Assembly: GCA_964345235.1 (NCBI GenBank)
Contig: CAYFQE010000006.1
Coordinates: 1 to 64,000, forward strand
Origin: Scatomorpha sp964345235
Lineage (GTDB): Bacteria > Bacillota > Clostridia > Oscillospirales > Oscillospiraceae
DNA length: 64,000 bases
Reading direction: 5' to 3'
Shown: piece by piece, positions 60,410 through 64,000 of the stretch
How positions within the stretch are numbered: the stretch's first letter is position 1
Layout of the letters: the number at the start of each line of letters is the position of its first letter
The notes under the pieces: model-generated
Database searches by the model: none
What the model was told of the DNA's origin: nothing
The model's input: only the letters and a program-made list of their open reading frames with translations
Translations under genes and position numbers: made by a program

Positions 60410-60637
60410 TTAATCATCCTCTAAGCGCTTTATCATATTCCAAAGCGCCTCTGCACTGTTGAAATTCTCGGGCACGACTTGGCCGGCGGGTATTTTTACA
60501 TCAAAAATAAAGCTCAGCTCAGTGAGCAGATAAACTATATCCAAAGACTGCAAATGTCCGTCATCGACAAGGCTTTTACAGTTCCTCACATCAACACCCA
60601 GTCCTAGTGAATCCAGAAGTTTAAATATTTCCTCCAA
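60410..60637 (-). CDS. Acyl or D-alanyl carrier protein (DltC-like)
   Basis: The TTG at 60637 (MEEIFKLLDSLGLGV, 75 residues) is chosen because TTAGGAGC lies at the right distance. A longer frame would run into the end of the adenylating gene. SLVDDGHLQSLDIVYLLTEL has the Ser of a phosphopantetheine site, in an unusual QSLD context rather than DSL. Together with the adenylating enzyme upstream, it should carry an activated amino or acyl group to the MBOAT. It is the only carrier gene in the cassette. Confidence 0.87.
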   Translation of the reverse strand: MEEIFKLLDSLGLGVDVRNCKSLVDDGHLQSLDIVYLLTELSFIFDVKIPAGQVVPENFNSAEALWNMIKRLEDD

Positions 60638-60647
60638 AAAAATGCTC

Positions 60648-62165
60648 CTAATACTCAGTTTTATAAAGCGTTTCGAGCTGCTTGCGGTCAATCTTTCCGC
60701 TGATCATAAGCGGCATATTTTCAAGCTTAATAAGCTTTTGCGGCATCATGTATGATGGCAAAGCTTTGCGAAGCTCGGCTCTAAAATCTCTTTCAGGTAA
60801 ATCTCCGGTATAGAATAAAACTATTATAGAGTTAAGCCCGTCCCAAAGGCAAGAGCAAAGAACAATTCCCTTAACAGTTTTGCAAACCGATTCAATCTCA
60901 TCGAGCTCTATTCTATAACCCATGCGCTTAATCTGTCTGTCTTTTCTCGAAACAAATACAAGGTCGCCGTCTTCATTCTCAAACGCCAGATCGCCTGTTC
61001 TGTAAATTTTTTCGGGCCAGAGCTTATTCAATGGGTTTTGAACGAAGCTTGTTTCGGTGCGCTCAAAATCCGCATAATAGCCGGGACTTAAGCCGGCGCC
61101 GAGTATGCATATCTCGCCAATCTCACCTGCTTGTACTTTTTCGTTCTTATCGGACAAAAGGAGATATCTTACATTTTGGAAAGGTTTTCCGATGGGAATA
61201 GCCGTTTTTTCGGAAAAATTTTCGGGAACCTCATAATAAAAGCTCATTCCCGTTGCCTCTGTCGGTCCATATAAATTTATAAAACGAGCGTTATCACATG
61301 CCTTGCGCCAATGCGCAAACTCAGTAGGGGGGAAGACCTCGCTACCGAAGCATATGGTCTTTAGATGCTCGGGGACAAGCTCTTCAAAACAACCCATGGA
61401 TGAAATCATAATGAGCGCAGAGGATACCCAGCAAATATTGGTGATTTTCTTTTCGTTTAAATAGCTCAAAAGTTTTATCGGAAAACTGAACAGGTTCTGG
61501 GGAATTATTTCTATCTTAGAGCCGCAACAAAACATCGAAAGTATTTCTTTCATGCAGGCGTCTACATAAAGGGGAGCCTGCAGTCCGAAAACACTCTCGG
61601 AATCGGGATTTATAAGTCGGGTTATTTGCTCTGCGTAGTCGATGAGGTTTCTGTGCGTACACAAAACTCCCTTTGGAACCCCGCTCGAGCCGCTTGTAAA
61701 AACAAGATAAACAGGATCTAAATCAACTTGTTCGTCTTTTACCGATTTAAGAAGTGTCTCATCTTCTTTTTCCGAAAAAAGCTCATCGAAAACAATGATT
61801 TCGGCACTAATATCTCCAATGTCTGAGCGCAAAAGCTCAACAGAGTCGCTGTCACAGAGTATAAGCCTCGGAGAAACGGTTTTTAATATACGGCGTCTTC
61901 TTACAGCGGGAATACTTTCGTCCATAGCCACATAATAAAGACCGGCATACATCGAGGAAACAAGGGCGCAGAGCGCTTTGGCAGACCTTTTCATAAATAT
62001 AACTACCGCTTCATTCCTATAGCCCCGTCTTAAAAGTGCGCTTGCCGCATTCCTTGAATTTGTGCGCAGAGAATAGAAGCTCAGCTCAAAATTTCCGTCG
62101 GAAACAGCAGGGTTTTCGGCATATTTTGAGGCCGTATTTTCAAAAAAATCTAAAATGTTCTTCAT
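60648..62165 (-). CDS. AMP-binding adenylating enzyme (DltA-like)
   Basis: The 505-residue enzyme has the ANL adenylation motifs. A3 is YLVFTSGSSGVPKGVLC, A5 is NLYGPTEATGM, then YRTGDLA, RKDRQIKRMGYRIELDEIE and A10 SGKIDRKQL. D-alanine-D-alanyl carrier ligase DltA has this form, as do other NRPS-type domains, so the amino or acyl acid is not certain. It overlaps the preceding transglutaminase gene by 4 bases and is 10 bases from the carrier protein. The stop is TAG. Confidence 0.9.
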   Translation of the reverse strand: MKNILDFFENTASKYAENPAVSDGNFELSFYSLRTNSRNAASALLRRGYRNEAVVIFMKRSAKALCALVSSMYAGLYYVAMDESIPAVRRRRILKTVSPRLILCDSDSVELLRSDIGDISAEIIVFDELFSEKEDETLLKSVKDEQVDLDPVYLVFTSGSSGVPKGVLCTHRNLIDYAEQITRLINPDSESVFGLQAPLYVDACMKEILSMFCCGSKIEIIPQNLFSFPIKLLSYLNEKKITNICWVSSALIMISSMGCFEELVPEHLKTICFGSEVFPPTEFAHWRKACDNARFINLYGPTEATGMSFYYEVPENFSEKTAIPIGKPFQNVRYLLLSDKNEKVQAGEIGEICILGAGLSPGYYADFERTETSFVQNPLNKLWPEKIYRTGDLAFENEDGDLVFVSRKDRQIKRMGYRIELDEIESVCKTVKGIVLCSCLWDGLNSIIVLFYTGDLPERDFRAELRKALPSYMMPQKLIKLENMPLMISGKIDRKQLETLYKTEY

Positions 62166-64000
62166 TTTCCCAAGTCCGTTTGAGCAAAGGGGACCGTTGC
62201 GGATGGCGGAAGCATGTTTAAATCAAAGTTCCAGTAATAGGGACCGCGCGTAAGAATTTCTTCACTGGTTCTCATAAAGCAGTAGCCACCGGAGCCTGCG
62301 CCTACATTGCAGGTATCAAAATGATACCATCCGTTTCCGATATTTACATAGCACCAGTAATGATCTGTTGAGCCGTTTACACGCCTAACGCTCATGAGCT
62401 CACAATCGAGGCCCGATAGCAAAAGATGAGATACGCTGTAAAATGTGAAACAGTCACCTTGACCTTGGGTCAGGCCTCTATAGGCTTCCGACTTCCAGTC
62501 ACTCTTATCGGAACTGTTTCTGTAGACAACATTCGTAAATATATAGTCAAAAACCGCTTTGAGTTTCTGTGCAATACTCATATTGTCTGTAAAAATTTCC
62601 GCATAAATTTCATTTCTCAGCGCTTCAAGCGCTTCGTCGGAGACCTTTTGCGGTATGAAGATGAAATTACAGGTTTTACTGCTTTCGTTGCCGGCCTTGT
62701 CTCGAGCAATATAAGTTACGGAATACTGTCCCTCTTTATGCGGATTTACAAAAGGTTTTTTAACCTCTATCTCAACATCTTTATCAGCGTTATCCTCTAC
62801 CCAAATATCATCCAAATAAAAGACATTGCCGTCGACATATGCGAATCTGTCTTTAACATTGTATAAAACCGGGGGCTCAGTATCGGGATGAAGCGTCAAG
62901 GTGGTGGAAAGTCCGGTTTCATTCCCACCCGCATCCTTTAGCAAAAGCTCTATATTTTGTGTACCAATCAAGTTGAAATCAGGCTCGTTAACAAATGAAA
63001 CCTCAACCTTGCTGGCATCTTCAACTTCAGAAACAAAGTCCTTTGGCTCAAGGGGATAGCCAGCAAACCATTCAACGGGAACAGCTACAGCTGTCGGCGC
63101 AGTTGTGTCTTGTACTATAATGGCAAAGGTTTCTTCTTCTCCGCTTAAGCTGATATTAAAAATATTGATGCCGGGGATATTTGGTATTATTTCTTCGGCA
63201 AGAACAATTTTTTTAGGAGAAACACCTAATACACGGGCAATCTCGGAAGCCTTGAGCGGCTCTTTTCTGGCCTCAAGCTCCAGACTGTGCGCTACGGCAA
63301 TACTGCCCTCAACACTTACGCTGTTGCCGCCCAAATCGGTGGCTTTAACCGTTACGGGATAAATACCCGTTTTGTTTACATCGAGCTCCGTATCATATTC
63401 AAATTTAAGTTCAGTGGCATCCTCCACATTCTCGATAAGTAAATCGAACTCAGGCTTCTCGCCGGGACCCACAAGCAGGGGTTTCAGCTCCAGATATGGA
63501 GCGACAGTGTCTTTAACACGAAAATCAGTGGTATATTTTTTCCCGTCTATCTCGGTTACAAGCTTATATACTCCGGGAGTCTTAAGCTCCGAATCAGAGG
63601 GTGTGTGCACAAAAAAGGCATCATCACGATGAACAAGCAAAACACGATTAAGCTGCGGAAACTCAGTTCCCGCTTCATATTCTATCTCGTCAACAACAGC
63701 CCGTATGTTTACAACGGTTTCGATGATATTTATATTGTCATATTCATCGCGCAACTTAATCTTAGAAACATAGCTTCCTGCGGTTCCAAATTTAGGTTTA
63801 GAGACCCAAGAGGCAAATATTCTGGAGTTGTCACTTATGTTATAAATTAAGTCTGTTATCTCGAGACTGTCATCTATGCTTATGTTCAGTTCCTTCGATT
63901 CGGCAGACGGCGCTGTAGTGTCTCTGACCATGAGAACCACATGCCTGCTTTCGCTTCCGTGTGAGACCTTGATAAAATGAGTTCCCTCGACATTCACATT
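62162..64000 (-). CDS. Transglutaminase-domain protein with Ig-like repeats (N-terminus outside window)
   Basis: The frame is open from base 64000 and the N-terminus lies beyond the window. At least four repeats of about 100-110 residues with DTTAP or DTEPP-like starts are visible, of the HYR/Ig-like type (DRFAYVDGNVF, KDVEIEVKKPF, YIARDKAGNESSK). The C-terminal transglutaminase-like domain has the catalytic Cys in GQGDCFTFYS, His in TDHYWCYVNI and Asp in WYHFDTC. Such cysteine proteases or transferases act on wall peptides or surface proteins. It is the first gene in view of the dlt-like operon; its stop overlaps the adenylating gene start. Confidence 0.88.
   Translation of the reverse strand, partial: NVNVEGTHFIKVSHGSESRHVVLMVRDTTAPSAESKELNISIDDSLEITDLIYNISDNSRIFASWVSKPKFGTAGSYVSKIKLRDEYDNINIIETVVNIRAVVDEIEYEAGTEFPQLNRVLLVHRDDAFFVHTPSDSELKTPGVYKLVTEIDGKKYTTDFRVKDTVAPYLELKPLLVGPGEKPEFDLLIENVEDATELKFEYDTELDVNKTGIYPVTVKATDLGGNSVSVEGSIAVAHSLELEARKEPLKASEIARVLGVSPKKIVLAEEIIPNIPGINIFNISLSGEEETFAIIVQDTTAPTAVAVPVEWFAGYPLEPKDFVSEVEDASKVEVSFVNEPDFNLIGTQNIELLLKDAGGNETGLSTTLTLHPDTEPPVLYNVKDRFAYVDGNVFYLDDIWVEDNADKDVEIEVKKPFVNPHKEGQYSVTYIARDKAGNESSKTCNFIFIPQKVSDEALEALRNEIYAEIFTDNMSIAQKLKAVFDYIFTNVVYRNSSDKSDWKSEAYRGLTQGQGDCFTFYSVSHLLLSGLDCELMSVRRVNGSTDHYWCYVNIGNGWYHFDTCNVGAGSGGYCFMRTSEEILTRGPYYWNFDLNMLPPSATVPFAQTDLGK

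Overview
The window looks like part of a draft chromosome of an uncultured low-to-mid GC Firmicute of the class Clostridia. The case rests on strong AGGAGG-type ribosome binding sites, a valS T-box leader, PyrR regulation, RicT, RqcP, TmcAL and several lipoprotein genes. A run of exactly 100 N (53586-53685) inside a Ser-Pro repeat shows this is a scaffolded assembly. Almost all genes are housekeeping, on both strands in short operons. There is no prophage, CRISPR array or insertion sequence.

Layout. 1-5.9 kb (minus): an edge-truncated secreted protein, tRNA-Ser(UGA), a PanE-like reductase, obg, a lipoprotein, rpmA, rplU and ackA. 6.0-12.2 kb (plus): tmcAL, then a branched-chain amino acid ABC operon (binding protein, livH, livM, livG, livF) whose binding protein has its two lobes in swapped order. 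12.3-18.1 kb: an MFS carrier, a membrane-anchored glycerophosphodiesterase, two-hairpin repeats, a HAD phosphatase and a TerB/CbbX-like AAA+ protein. 18.2-31 kb (plus): htpG, hemW, a VanW-domain wall protein, metG, a PPC-domain protein, a TIR-membrane-LRR protein, then galE, a nucleotidyltransferase and a GT4 glycosyltransferase. 31-39.4 kb: a GNAT, a DUF2156 protein and a family 4 uracil-DNA glycosylase, divergent from murC and a DUF4914-like P-loop protein, then valS behind its T-box.

39.4-49.7 kb: an orphan solute-binding lipoprotein with a long N-terminal region, a secreted SH3-like protein, a thioredoxin-reductase-like flavoprotein that appears to lack NADPH motifs, glnS, a pyridoxal-kinase-type enzyme, a flavodoxin-like protein, rqcP, gap, a gene broken by one stop codon, and an AlaX-type editing protein. 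49.7-57.2 kb: an ECF S component, holB and ricT (followed by a long in-frame basic tail), an SDR, a Ser-Pro-rich membrane protein, uraA-pyrR, purC and a small membrane protein. 57.2-64 kb (minus): a cell-envelope acylation cassette resembling dlt (adenylating enzyme, carrier protein, MBOAT, SGNH-like protein) headed by a transglutaminase-domain protein and ended by a lipoprotein.

The observations I rank highest are the circularly permuted Liv binding protein, the TIR-TM-LRR receptor-like protein, the transglutaminase-headed dlt-like cassette, the pyridine-nucleotide-site-less thioredoxin reductase, and two divergent promoter pairs that share core elements. L27 also lacks its usual Firmicute N-terminal extension, together with the loss of the Prp protease gene.
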